Below are positions 9,380 to 18,688 of a stretch of 64,000 nt of DNA, one piece after another. How positions within the stretch are numbered: the stretch's first letter is position 1; every line of letters begins with the position of its first letter. Source of the stretch: Sulfitobacter sp. S190. GTDB taxonomy: Bacteria; Pseudomonadota; Alphaproteobacteria; Rhodobacterales; Rhodobacteraceae. The stretch spans positions 2,170,001 through 2,234,000 of the forward strand of contig NZ_CP081120.1 in assembly GCF_025141935.1 (NCBI RefSeq), in the 5' to 3' direction. Made by a program: the position numbers and the translations under genes. A model generated the notes under the pieces. It worked only from the letters and a program-made list of their open reading frames with translations, made no database searches and was not told the origin of the DNA.

Positions 9380-10708
9380 CTATCTTTCTGCGTTGATCGG
9401 AACGGGGTTGAGCCTGAAGCGCAGGAGAGCCGTCAGCCCATCGCGCCATTCCCTCTTTAACGTCCCGCCAAGTTGTTGGGCACTCATCATCATCATTTTG
9501 GTGCCGAAACCGGAAGAATTCTCCTTGAGCGGGTCGATGATGTTGTTGGCCCCCTCGGTTCCGTTTTGCGTCTCTTTCCATGTCAAATTGACGAACGGAT
9601 TTCTTTGATCTGTGTCAACACCGTCAACAGACCAATGGATTTCGACGCTCCCCGCTTCATTGCCGCGCCACGCGCCGTATTTGACGGCATTCGTGACCAG
9701 CTCATGCAGGATCAACCCGAGCGGCGTCAGATGGGTATCGGGTATCGTCACCGGTTCACCGGTCAGAGAATAGACGCGCCCGTCATCGGCATAGGGCTCG
9801 AGCACAGTCTCGATCAGGCTGGACAATTGAATACTGGCAGTGCCCGCCTCGGTGGTCGTAAGAGCATGTGCCCGGGACAATGATTTTATGCGCTCGCTGA
9901 TCTTGTTGACCAGCGTGGGTGCATCCGTTTCCCCACGGCCGGTCAAGCGCACGATGGAAGTGATGATCCCGAACAGGTTCTTGACACGGTGACTTAGCTC
10001 CTGCGCCAGCAAGGCGTTTCTGTCGCGGTGCTCTGCCACCTCCTGCAAAAGCTCTTGCGTACGGTCCAGCTTGACAGCGCGCGAGAACAGGTACCAGACA
10101 AAGCCAAGCAGGATGGCGATAAAGAGAACCGAGGCGAGCAACACGACGGCGGTTCTGTCATGCGCCACACGCGCACCATTGAGCGCATCCTGCAGGATGA
10201 TCTGTTCTTCGGACCCGAGTTCGGCGATGCGCGCGCGGATGCCCTGCATCAACTGCTTGCCGACATCGCTGTTGATCAGGGCCAGCGCCTCGGGCCGCCG
10301 GCCGGCATCCGTCAATCGGATTGTTTCGGCAAGCTCCTCGAATTTCAGCTCGGCCAGCGCCTCCAGATCCTCAAGCGCGTCTTGCTGCGTGTCCGTCAAG
10401 ATGCCTGACAGCAGATCGGCAAGCTCTTCCATACTCTCCCGGTACTGCTCTGGCCCGGTCTCATAGGGCTCGAGGTAGACAGGATTGCCGGTGAGGATGT
10501 ATCCACGCTGACCTGTCTCTGCATCCAGAACGCCGGCCTCGATCTGGCGAAGACGCGTCAGTATGCTTGTCGATAACGTCGTCTGGGCGCGCAGTCTGTC
10601 TTCGGTCTGGTAGGATTGATAGGTGAATACACCCGATATCAGCAACGCAACCATCACGGCGAGCAGCGGCAAGAGTAGGCGGCGGTTCTGGAGGCGGTGG
10701 AATGGCAT
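9380..10708 (-). CDS. CHASE3-domain HWE-family sensor histidine kinase
   Basis: Membrane sensor kinase of 442 residues. Layout: membrane helix at about 10-28, periplasmic CHASE3-type domain (contains RQIEAGVLDAETGQRGYILTG), second helix near 185-205, a coiled linker, then the kinase core. The acceptor His lies in ELSHRVKNLFG near residue 238. The N-box HELVTNAVKYGAW and the W-x-E of LTWKET place it in the HWE class, not the classical HisKA class. No signal can be deduced. It is transcribed with the receiver at 9019-9375 and stands back to back with a second receiver at 10761, 52 bases away. Confidence 0.88.
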   Translation of the reverse strand: MPFHRLQNRRLLLPLLAVMVALLISGVFTYQSYQTEDRLRAQTTLSTSILTRLRQIEAGVLDAETGQRGYILTGNPVYLEPYETGPEQYRESMEELADLLSGILTDTQQDALEDLEALAELKFEELAETIRLTDAGRRPEALALINSDVGKQLMQGIRARIAELGSEEQIILQDALNGARVAHDRTAVVLLASVLFIAILLGFVWYLFSRAVKLDRTQELLQEVAEHRDRNALLAQELSHRVKNLFGIITSIVRLTGRGETDAPTLVNKISERIKSLSRAHALTTTEAGTASIQLSSLIETVLEPYADDGRVYSLTGEPVTIPDTHLTPLGLILHELVTNAVKYGAWRGNEAGSVEIHWSVDGVDTDQRNPFVNLTWKETQNGTEGANNIIDPLKENSSGFGTKMMMMSAQQLGGTLKREWRDGLTALLRFRLNPVPINAER

Positions 10709-10760
10709 GGGATTCTTGGACTTATTCTGAGCTTCGGGGAAGGTAGATTAATTTGTTGAA

Positions 10761-11153
10761 ATGCCAAGCGCGTTCACTAGATATCACCCTGACGACCCTC
10801 AAGAGACCCAGATTTTGCGCATACTACTAGCCGAAGACGAGGCGCTCGTCGCAATGGACTTCGAGGCAGAGGTCGAAGACCGGGGCCTTGGCGAGGTTGT
10901 CATCGTACACACGCTGGCCGATGCGAAAGAAAAGATCGCCACAGATCACTTCGACTGGGCTGTTCTCGATCTCAATCTGCCAGACGGTCAGACTTTCGAG
11001 CTGGCCGATCAACTGGTCTCAAAGGGCGTAAAGATCTGCTTTACGACCGGGGCGGATATCCAGCCCGCCACGCTTGCCCTCTATGATGCCAGAGCCTTTG
11101 CAAAGCCTGTGTCCATGCCCGACATCTGCAACCATTTTTCTGGCAATCCATAA
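10761..11153 (+). CDS. Single-domain response regulator receiver
   Basis: A 130-residue receiver-only protein. The acidic pair is in LLAEDEAL, the acceptor Asp in VLDLNLPDG, a Thr in FTTGAD and the conserved Lys in FAKPV. The first 20 residues (MPSAFTRYHPDDPQETQILR) precede the fold, so a later TTG start is also possible. It is divergent from the CHASE3 HWE kinase and receiver pair, so all three may form one signalling unit. Confidence 0.82.
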   Translation: MPSAFTRYHPDDPQETQILRILLAEDEALVAMDFEAEVEDRGLGEVVIVHTLADAKEKIATDHFDWAVLDLNLPDGQTFELADQLVSKGVKICFTTGADIQPATLALYDARAFAKPVSMPDICNHFSGNP

Positions 11154-11351
11154 GATCGCGGTCGGTTGCGCAATGCGCACTGCTCTACCGCTTTGCCCCC
11201 TGCCCTTTATTTGCGCACACGACAGCGATTGAACCATTGACGCATCGTGTCCGGGCCTGTTGATTAGTTCCCATTTAAGACTGCGAGTTACACCAAACAG
11301 CATGCCCCGGGCCAGAATGACGGCTGGGGCATATCTCAAAAAGGTATTTTC

Positions 11352-14300
11352 ATGCCAACAGCGGTATTTTCGAACGGTTCACCAATTACATTTGGCACTG
11401 GCTATCGCTGGTGGACATTCGATCCAAGAGGCGAAGAAAACGGCGCCATTGCCACCAATGTCCGCTTCGCCATGAATGTCCGCGCGGCGGACGGCGGACA
11501 GGTCGATCTGGGCAAGGTCGAGCTCTACATCGGCTCGCCCTCCTACGTGGCCCCCGGCGGCAATCCCGGTGTCCGTGACGTGATCTTCGATGCACCGGAC
11601 CTTCCGGATCTATTCGGTGTTCAGGCGGACACGGCCTTTGATCAGGACAACGAAAACGATCACGACATCTTTTTCAACGCAAGCGGTTTCGCGTCTCAAA
11701 GCCTGTTTGCGTTTGACGGCGAAGCGGTCAACGGAAGATGGCGCTTTTATGTGGACAACCGCACCGGTGAAGACCTCGTCGTGGAAAACCTGCAGGTTTT
11801 CGTGGAAAACCGCGTCCCCACCATCCCCGATCTCGTGGTCAAGGACATCACGATCGAAGGCCCGCTGACGCCGAACAGCGAAGCGGAATTCATCGTGGAT
11901 ATCACAAATATCGGCGACCGGAATTATAACATCGGCCAGCCCACGCAAATCCAGTATTTCGTGGACGGCCGCAGGCTGGACGAGACGGACAGCCTTTTAT
12001 TGGGCCTCGGTGCCGGGCAGACAGATGCGGAATCCGTGACGTTTCGCATTGGCGACACCGTACCGGAGCGGTTCGAGGCACGCATCGTGAATACAAACGG
12101 TGGCGAGCTCACCGGCAACAACAGACGGGTCGAAATCATCGACGCAGATCGGCACAGTGTGGGTCCGGTCAAGACGCTCGCCAATTCGGGCGAAGAGGTC
12201 AAAACCGCAATCCTGTTTGCCCACTCCGTTTACGGCGACGGGAAACTCGCGAACGTGGCCTTGCGTAACAATGGTGCCGACAACGGGCGGGACGACGACT
12301 ACAGGGCATTTTTCGACAGCCTTGGCTGGCAGGTTCTGACGGACCAGCAGCTTGGCGATCACTACGTGCCCACGGGCGGCACGCGCGTGCAGTCCGACAA
12401 CCGCTACGCCGCCCAAGCCGTTTTTCAGGCGGGCGGGCTCTATGAAGGATCGGTCGATCTGCTGGTGGTCGACGACAAATACGAAGCGCAGGCGCTTCTG
12501 GCGCAGCGGACCCTGGCGGACGGCAGCAAGGAGCTTGTCCTTACGTTCCGCGGCACCGATGGCGAAGATACCGTCCGCGCGGCCACGGGTCAGGCATGGT
12601 CGGAGCTGGGTCAGGAAAAGCACTATGAATCCCTGCGCCCCATCATCGAGGCCGCGATTTCCTATGCCAATGACAACGGAAACGATGTCTCGAAATTCAT
12701 TGTCGCAGGGCACAGTCTGGGCGCCGCCATGGTAGATATCTTCACGGCAGTCCACGGCCAGCAGGTCAAATCCTCCATCGACCTGACGGCGGTTGCCGTC
12801 GCCTCACCCGGTATGGCCCCCCAACTTCTGACAGGTCTGAACACGGTCGGCACCAATTGGTTCGCGGGGCAGGTTGATACCGATGTCCTGAATGATCTTG
12901 TGGGGCGTCCGGGCGTCGACGGCCCTCGGGCACCGGATTATTACATCGGGCTTGGCCATTCCCAGGACCCGGTGCCCTACCCCTTTTCCGGAAATGTGAC
13001 ATTGGTCACGGTTCCGCTCTTGGACAACCAGAACTATCAGCGTTTTCTGCCAATCGACCTTGCCACCGTAGATGGGCAGGCCACGCAAACCGGATTTGGC
13101 CCTGAACACGCTTCGGGCCGCTACCAAACGGTGATCAACAGCATCGTTGAGGATCCTCTTTACCGTTTTTATTCAAACCAATCGCTTATTGTTGGAAACT
13201 ACGGCTCGGGCACAAGCGGGGACGACCGTTATTTCCCCGCAACTGACGAGTCTCCGGAAATCCGCAATACGCTGTTTGGCACGGCGCAAAGGGATTTCGT
13301 TCTCGGCATCGACGGAAATGATGCGATTTCAGGTCTGGATGGCGATGACCTGCTCTCGGGCGGTAGCGGGCAGGATACGATCCGGGGCGACAGAGGCGAC
13401 GACAGAATTTCGGGCGGACCCGAGAACGACGATTTGTCCGGCGGTGGGGGCAATGACCGGCTTTGGGGCGACGATGGAAAAGATCGGCTGCGGGGTGACA
13501 TCGGCAATGATGTCCTGCACAGCGGGAGGGGCGCCGATGCGCTCGACGGCGGCTCCGGAAACGACCTTCTGACCGGTGGTGACTTTGAGCGCGATCTCAA
13601 TCTGGTCGGTTACGAAGTCTCCCTCGCGCTTCTCAATCAGGGCGACGCAGGCAGGCAGTATCTGGTGATCGAAAACTACGATGCGATGCCGACCACGACC
13701 GCGACGTTCGAATTCATCCTGCGTGGTGACGAGGCGACGCAGTCAGGATCGGTAAGCTACTGGATGTCCTACGCAGTGCCCGGCACCGACAATGAAATCC
13801 TTGTGCAGGGCGACGAGGGCAGCATCATTGCCATCTTGGTCAACGGCACCCGGATCGAGACAGATATCCTGACCCGTGATGTCCTTGATGGAAACGCCGC
13901 ACGGCTGACGCTCACGCTCGACGGGACGGACGGCGTAAACCGCCTGCAGGTCTACGTGAACGGAGACCTCGCGTTCGAGACGCGCGAACCCGCCGCCGTG
14001 ACCCCTCTGCAGGCCGGCGGCACGCTGGTCTTCGGTGCGGATCAGGACGATGTCGGTGGCGGCTTTGTCGACGACCAGATTTTCCGCGGTGCAATCGGTG
14101 ACATCCGCGTGTGGAATGTCGTGCGCTCTGCCGAGGAAATCGCCGCATTCGCATTTGATGCCATACCGGACGCAGCGGCTGATCCCAGCCTCGTTTCCAA
14201 CTGGCAAGGCGGGGCAGCCAATGAATCGACCCCCTTCACCGATACGCAAGGCAACGGCGCCCTGAACCTGACGGCGTGGGAAAACGGTTCTGCGCCTGTC

Positions 14301-15440
14301 TTCGGCGCCTTCGGCGGTGCGATCGGGGCGGATACGCTGATCGGCGGCGTGGGCCGCGATACGCTGCAGGGCGGGGTCGGTGAGGATCTGCTCGTCGGTG
14401 ATCGGATCGTCGAGGCATCCGACGGCTTCGAGGCGCAGTTGTTCCGCATCTATCAGGCGACGCTCAACCGGCTGCCCGACACCGGCGGCTTCGATGTCTG
14501 GACCGACCTGCTGGAAACCGGCGCGCGCGATGCGCTGCAGGTGATTTCCGGGTTCACCGGTTCGCCGGAATTTCTACAGACCTACGGCAACCTCGAAGAC
14601 CGCGCCTTTGTCGAACTTCTCTACCAGAACGTGCTCGGGCGCGATGCGGACGCGACAGGGCTGGAAGGCTGGTTGGACATGCTTGCGGATGGCGCCGCGC
14701 GGTCCGCCGTGGTGCGGGGCTTTTCCGAAAGTCCGGAATTCAGGGAGCAGACCCGCGAGTTGGCAAACCTCTATGCCGAAGCCCGCGATCAAGGCAGTTT
14801 TGTCGACGATGTCTACCGCCTTTATCAAGCGACGCTCGACCGCAATCCTGACGACGCCGGCCTTGATGACTGGACCCGCCAGCTTGCCAACAACGCGGCC
14901 ATCGAGGATATCGCCAGCGGTTTCGTGCAATCCACTGAGTTCCAAAACAACTACGGCGCATTGAACAACGAAGCCTTCGTAGAGCTGCTCTACCGCAACG
15001 TGCTCGACCGGGAACCGGATGACACGGGCTTCAACGCGTGGCTGGACCTGTTGGAAGCGGGCAATTCACGCGAAAGCGTCGTGCTGGGGTTCTCCCAAAG
15101 TCCGGAGTTCACGCGCACCACCACGCCCTCGCTGCGCGAGTTCATGCAGCAAAGTCCCGGCGACACCTTCGAGGGGGGCGCGAACGACGATATTCTGGCG
15201 GGCAGCTACCGTGCGGATACCTTCGTCTTTGACGCAGACCACAAGGGCCGCGACATCGTTCTGCAATTCGACATGTGGGACACGGCCGAGTTTCGCGATT
15301 TCGGCTACGACAGCGGATCGGACGTGCTGGCGCAGATGCGGTTGAGCGGCGAGGATGTTGTATTCTCCGATCAGGGTGTGACGGTCGTTTTCTCTGGCTG
15401 GAACCTGTCGGCCATGTCCGAAATCGACTTTCTCGTATAA
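11352..15440 (+). CDS. Large RTX exoprotein with P-domain, lipase fold and DUF4214 repeats
   Basis: A 1362-residue protein with no Sec signal peptide, probably exported by a type I system not in this window. Apparent order: a proprotein-convertase-like P domain (about 1-155), a CARDB-like Ig domain (about 158-250), a class 3 lipase-like domain with nucleophile motif GHSLGAA near residue 455, RTX calcium-binding nonapeptides (about 655-740; GGSGNDLL types), a LamG/concanavalin-like domain (about 750-950), a few more RTX repeats near 995, then DUF4214 units at about 1025-1265. The C-terminus has no close match that I recognise. The start ATG follows AAAAAGG. Possible roles are an extracellular esterase or a surface adhesin with hydrolase activity. 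The lipase call rests on the GxSxG motif and the fold around it. Confidence 0.82.
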   Translation: MPTAVFSNGSPITFGTGYRWWTFDPRGEENGAIATNVRFAMNVRAADGGQVDLGKVELYIGSPSYVAPGGNPGVRDVIFDAPDLPDLFGVQADTAFDQDNENDHDIFFNASGFASQSLFAFDGEAVNGRWRFYVDNRTGEDLVVENLQVFVENRVPTIPDLVVKDITIEGPLTPNSEAEFIVDITNIGDRNYNIGQPTQIQYFVDGRRLDETDSLLLGLGAGQTDAESVTFRIGDTVPERFEARIVNTNGGELTGNNRRVEIIDADRHSVGPVKTLANSGEEVKTAILFAHSVYGDGKLANVALRNNGADNGRDDDYRAFFDSLGWQVLTDQQLGDHYVPTGGTRVQSDNRYAAQAVFQAGGLYEGSVDLLVVDDKYEAQALLAQRTLADGSKELVLTFRGTDGEDTVRAATGQAWSELGQEKHYESLRPIIEAAISYANDNGNDVSKFIVAGHSLGAAMVDIFTAVHGQQVKSSIDLTAVAVASPGMAPQLLTGLNTVGTNWFAGQVDTDVLNDLVGRPGVDGPRAPDYYIGLGHSQDPVPYPFSGNVTLVTVPLLDNQNYQRFLPIDLATVDGQATQTGFGPEHASGRYQTVINSIVEDPLYRFYSNQSLIVGNYGSGTSGDDRYFPATDESPEIRNTLFGTAQRDFVLGIDGNDAISGLDGDDLLSGGSGQDTIRGDRGDDRISGGPENDDLSGGGGNDRLWGDDGKDRLRGDIGNDVLHSGRGADALDGGSGNDLLTGGDFERDLNLVGYEVSLALLNQGDAGRQYLVIENYDAMPTTTATFEFILRGDEATQSGSVSYWMSYAVPGTDNEILVQGDEGSIIAILVNGTRIETDILTRDVLDGNAARLTLTLDGTDGVNRLQVYVNGDLAFETREPAAVTPLQAGGTLVFGADQDDVGGGFVDDQIFRGAIGDIRVWNVVRSAEEIAAFAFDAIPDAAADPSLVSNWQGGAANESTPFTDTQGNGALNLTAWENGSAPVFGAFGGAIGADTLIGGVGRDTLQGGVGEDLLVGDRIVEASDGFEAQLFRIYQATLNRLPDTGGFDVWTDLLETGARDALQVISGFTGSPEFLQTYGNLEDRAFVELLYQNVLGRDADATGLEGWLDMLADGAARSAVVRGFSESPEFREQTRELANLYAEARDQGSFVDDVYRLYQATLDRNPDDAGLDDWTRQLANNAAIEDIASGFVQSTEFQNNYGALNNEAFVELLYRNVLDREPDDTGFNAWLDLLEAGNSRESVVLGFSQSPEFTRTTTPSLREFMQQSPGDTFEGGANDDILAGSYRADTFVFDADHKGRDIVLQFDMWDTAEFRDFGYDSGSDVLAQMRLSGEDVVFSDQGVTVVFSGWNLSAMSEIDFLV

Positions 15441-15758
15441 CACAGCGTGGCTCCCCCTGCTGTCTCGCAGCGCGGCGCCGGACCGGACCTGTCTGTATGG
15501 TCCGGCCCCCGTTCGGGCGTCTCGTCCGTTCCTGTTCTTCAGGTCGTTATGGCTCCGGCGTCGTGGCAATAGACAAGCTTTCACCCATGCATGAAAAATC
15601 GAGTGGATATTGGCCGCGACCAAGTTAGTTCAGTGGCCCGAGAAGAGTAAATCGCGACAAGACATACCGGCCAGAGCATGCCCCTTGAAGGGCCCCCGTC
15701 CAACCGTTAGTCCGTCGTTCGCGTGCGCGTTGCTTGGTGCGCAATCTGGGAGACGAAA

Positions 15759-16763
15759 GTGGTGAAAAGTTCGGACACGCTTGCCGAAGATTTGCGCAAG
15801 AGCGAAGCGCGTTTCAAGCGTGCGAATGAAATCGCGCAGCTGGGCATCGCCGAGGTCGATCTTGCAACCCAGAGAATGACGCTAAACCCGACATTTCAAG
15901 AAATGTGTGGCGCACCGGCCGAAATATCGGTCGAGACGTATGCGCATGCCGTGCACACCGAAGATCGCGACCGCGTGATGAAGGCATTCGAAGAGGCCAT
16001 TGCGGATGGGGCTGCATGGGGTGATTGCTACCGGTTTCGCAGGCTGTCTGACGGTGTGATGCGCTGGTTCCATTCTTCCTCCGAGATTGAGGTCAAGAAC
16101 GGCGAAGCTGTCAGCGCTTTCGGGATCGTAAGAGACATTACCGCGGAAACAGTTGCGTCGGCCCAGCTGGAGCTGGTGAATGCGGAGTTGCACCACCGCG
16201 TGAAGAACCTCTTTGGCATGATGCAATCCATGATCCGCATCACATCGCGTGAAATGCCCGGATCGGAGCCCTTCGTCGATGCGCTGGCGGGACGGTTGCA
16301 GTCGCTCACGGCCGCGCATGAGGTGAGTATGGGCACAGACCGGTCCACCCCGGTTGTCCTGCGACAGATACTGGAGGCGATCCTCTCCCCCTACGATACC
16401 GCCCAAAATCGGGTCCGGATCTCGGGCGCGTCTGCCGCAATCCCCCAGATATACGTCACTCCTGTCGGGCTGCTCTTGCACGAACTGGCAACGAACGCGG
16501 TCAAATACGGTGCGCTCAGGCCGGGAAAAGGCAGTCTGGCGATCGACGTCAGCACCACCGAGCAGAGCGACCTGCCCCCCACCGTGACCGTGCAGTGGGA
16601 TGAAACTTCATCGGATTGCGCGGGTATTGGAACAAAAGACAGAGATCCAAGTTTTGGTACACAACTGATCGATCGGCTCACCCAGCAAATGGGGGCGACG
16701 ATCGCTAGGGAATGGACGGACAGCGGTCTCAGGCTCAGGCTCACCGTTGCAGGCGTGAAGTAA
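15759..16763 (+). CDS. PAS-domain HWE-family histidine kinase
   Basis: Soluble sensor kinase of about 334 residues with no membrane helix. A PAS/PAC fold covers about 15-125 (FRRLSDGVMRWFHSSSEI). The kinase core has its acceptor His in ELHHRVKNLFGMM near residue 145, N-box HELATNAVKYGAL and W-x-E in VQWDET, which is the HWE signature. The frame opens at 15723, but I choose GTG 15759 because GGGAG stands 6 bases before it. The receiver gene at 16779 follows by 15 bases and is its likely partner. The PAS lacks an obvious LOV cysteine motif. Confidence 0.85.
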   Translation: MVKSSDTLAEDLRKSEARFKRANEIAQLGIAEVDLATQRMTLNPTFQEMCGAPAEISVETYAHAVHTEDRDRVMKAFEEAIADGAAWGDCYRFRRLSDGVMRWFHSSSEIEVKNGEAVSAFGIVRDITAETVASAQLELVNAELHHRVKNLFGMMQSMIRITSREMPGSEPFVDALAGRLQSLTAAHEVSMGTDRSTPVVLRQILEAILSPYDTAQNRVRISGASAAIPQIYVTPVGLLLHELATNAVKYGALRPGKGSLAIDVSTTEQSDLPPTVTVQWDETSSDCAGIGTKDRDPSFGTQLIDRLTQQMGATIAREWTDSGLRLRLTVAGVK

Positions 16764-16778
16764 AAGAGTTCGGTGCTC

Positions 16779-17222
16779 ATGACGACGACGAAGCAAGACG
16801 ATACAGGCTTGGCGGGCAAGTCTTCCACCCCGCTCAGGGATGACGCAGCACCAAAACCGCTTGCCGGACGTCGCATTCTATTTGCCGAGGACGAGGTGCT
16901 TATCGCTCTCGACGTGTCATGGGAACTCGAGGAAGCGGGTGCAAGCCTCGTCGGGCCGTTGTCGACCTTCGACGAGACAATGGCAGCCGTCGAAACCGAA
17001 ACGTTCGAGGCCGCAATTCTGGACATCGACTTGCGAGGTGACCTCAGTTTTCCGATCGCGGAACGGCTCAGGCAATTGAACGTCCCCTTCGTGTTCGCCA
17101 CCGGAAACGGCCTCCAGTACGATCTTGAAACCCGATTTCCCGCCATTCCAGTCGTTCACAAGCCCTATTCGGCAGCATATCTCCTGAAGGAAGTTGCCAA
17201 ACTGCTTCAAACGACCGCATAG
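16779..17222 (+). CDS. Single-domain response regulator receiver
   Basis: Receiver-only protein of about 147 residues with a 28-residue charged N-terminal extension. Phosphorylation residues are visible: acidic pair in FAEDEVL, acceptor Asp in ILDIDLRGD, Thr in FATGNG and Lys in VHKPYS. It lies 15 bases after the PAS-HWE kinase gene, so the two form a two-gene unit like the pair at 9019-10708. GTG 16773 is an alternative start. Confidence 0.85.
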   Translation: MTTTKQDDTGLAGKSSTPLRDDAAPKPLAGRRILFAEDEVLIALDVSWELEEAGASLVGPLSTFDETMAAVETETFEAAILDIDLRGDLSFPIAERLRQLNVPFVFATGNGLQYDLETRFPAIPVVHKPYSAAYLLKEVAKLLQTTA

Positions 17223-17287
17223 CCAGCCATCTGCGATACCTCAAAGCGTCAGATACCGACTGCGGGACTGCGCTGCCGTTCCAGCGA

Positions 17288-18091
17288 TTATTGCGGATGT
17301 CCGCTGTCGCTCATGAGACGCGCGTTTTCCAAGGCGATGACGCTTTGTGCCGCAAAAATCTCTGCCAGCCTGAGTGAATCTTCCGAAAACGGGCGCACGG
17401 ATTGGCGATAGACAGTAAAAGCCCCGACAAGCTGATCTGCAGCCAGCATAGGAATTGCAACAAAGGATCGCGCACCACCCAGATCTGCTGTGGCAAACCG
17501 CAAGGGATCGTCTGTCCGGTATATCGCCTCTGATTTCACATCCATGATATTGACCGTGGTCCTACTGGCGACCATCCTGCCCAGCCCGGTTTGATCGCTT
17601 GCGCTGAATATGCCGCTTTCATCGAGCCACCGCTGAAAGGCCGCTGGTATCCCCAGAGTAAAGCTGGCCTGAAACTGCTTCTTGCCCCGGTATTCGAACA
17701 AGATACCGAACTCTGCGTCGCATAGGTCCAACGCATGGCGCAGAATGGCGGGCATGACCAGGCCGAGATCTCCGCGAGACGCACCAATGATACGAAGCAC
17801 TTCGCTCAGCGCTTTCTCGCGGCTCAGCGCCTCCTCAAGGCTCAGAGCCAGTTCCGAGATGATCGCCGCGTGATCCACCTGGTCCTGTGGGACAGGGCCT
17901 TGCCCATTGAGCCGATTTGCCAAGTCTACTTTGGAGGACACCTCCAGCTTCCGGTAGATCGTCGCAAGATGTGTCCGCACAGTGGAGGGCGCGATGTGCA
18001 AATTCGCGGCGATTTCCTGATAGTTGCATCCAGCGGCATAGCTTTTGGCGATCTGCTGCTCCCTGGGGCTGAGGCGGCTGTCATCGAGCAT
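17288..18091 (-). CDS. LuxR-type HTH regulator with C-terminal GAF domain
   Basis: A 267-residue putative transcription regulator with unusual domain order. The LuxR/GerE-like helix-turn-helix is at the N-terminus (residues about 5-60; SPREQQIAKSYAAGCNYQEIA, then STVRTHLATIYRKL). A helical linker and a GAF sensor domain (about 100-260) follow. Most LuxR-type proteins carry the HTH at the C-terminus. No ligand can be deduced. It faces the kinase-receiver pair convergently and is followed upstream by the SnoaL-like gene on the other strand. Confidence 0.8.
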   Translation of the reverse strand: MLDDSRLSPREQQIAKSYAAGCNYQEIAANLHIAPSTVRTHLATIYRKLEVSSKVDLANRLNGQGPVPQDQVDHAAIISELALSLEEALSREKALSEVLRIIGASRGDLGLVMPAILRHALDLCDAEFGILFEYRGKKQFQASFTLGIPAAFQRWLDESGIFSASDQTGLGRMVASRTTVNIMDVKSEAIYRTDDPLRFATADLGGARSFVAIPMLAADQLVGAFTVYRQSVRPFSEDSLRLAEIFAAQSVIALENARLMSDSGHPQ

Positions 18092-18274
18092 CTAATCCGA
18101 TCCATCTGGCGTCGATGGTCAAAGATACCAAAAGCCGACGTCGGAACAATCCTGCAAATGCATGAGGCGCATACAGCAGCTCAAACCCTGAAAATTACTG
18201 CATCTGCACGATATGCGACGCTGTGCGGGATGCTGTAGCCTCAATTTGCAACCAATTTCATAGAGGATTTTGCA

Positions 18275-18688
18275 ATGACACAATTTGAAATCGCCCAAGC
18301 GTTCTTTGATGCCTGCGAAACAGGTAAAGGATGGGAGACATGCCAAACCTGGTGCACTGAAGGTGCTACCTTTGCTTGTCAGGCGGATGCGCTCGCCGAG
18401 ACCAAGACCCTCGCAGAGTATTGCGAGTGGATGAAAGGTTTGCTGACCCCGGTGCCGGATGGGCGCTACGTGCTTACATCCTTTGCAATGGATGAAGCCC
18501 GAAATTCGGCTGTCGCGACGGCCGAATTCCACGGCACACAAACCGGCCAAGGCGGCCCCGTCGCGCCAACGGGCAACGCTGTTGTTTCGGATTACGCCTA
18601 TGTGATGCAGTTCGAGGGCGACAAGATCAGTCATATGACCAAAATCTGGAACGACGTGCACGCGCTGCGCCAGCTTGGCTGGGCGTGA
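18275..18688 (+). CDS. SnoaL/NTF2-like protein
   Basis: A 137-residue small cone-shaped fold protein of the SnoaL/NTF2-like type: an N-terminal helix (AQAFFDACETGKGWETCQTW), strands, and a C-terminal segment (DYAYVMQFEGDKISHMTKIWND) typical of these polyketide-cyclase-like proteins. No catalytic role can be assigned. GAGG precedes the ATG. Its stop overlaps the MFS transporter start (TGATG), so the two are translated together and may handle the same small molecule. Confidence 0.72.
   Translation: MTQFEIAQAFFDACETGKGWETCQTWCTEGATFACQADALAETKTLAEYCEWMKGLLTPVPDGRYVLTSFAMDEARNSAVATAEFHGTQTGQGGPVAPTGNAVVSDYAYVMQFEGDKISHMTKIWNDVHALRQLGWA

Noticed and set aside
15477..15506. Stem CCGGACC/GGTCCGG after the RTX gene as terminator
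   Set aside because: The loop is 9 bases and no T-tract follows, so termination is not supported.
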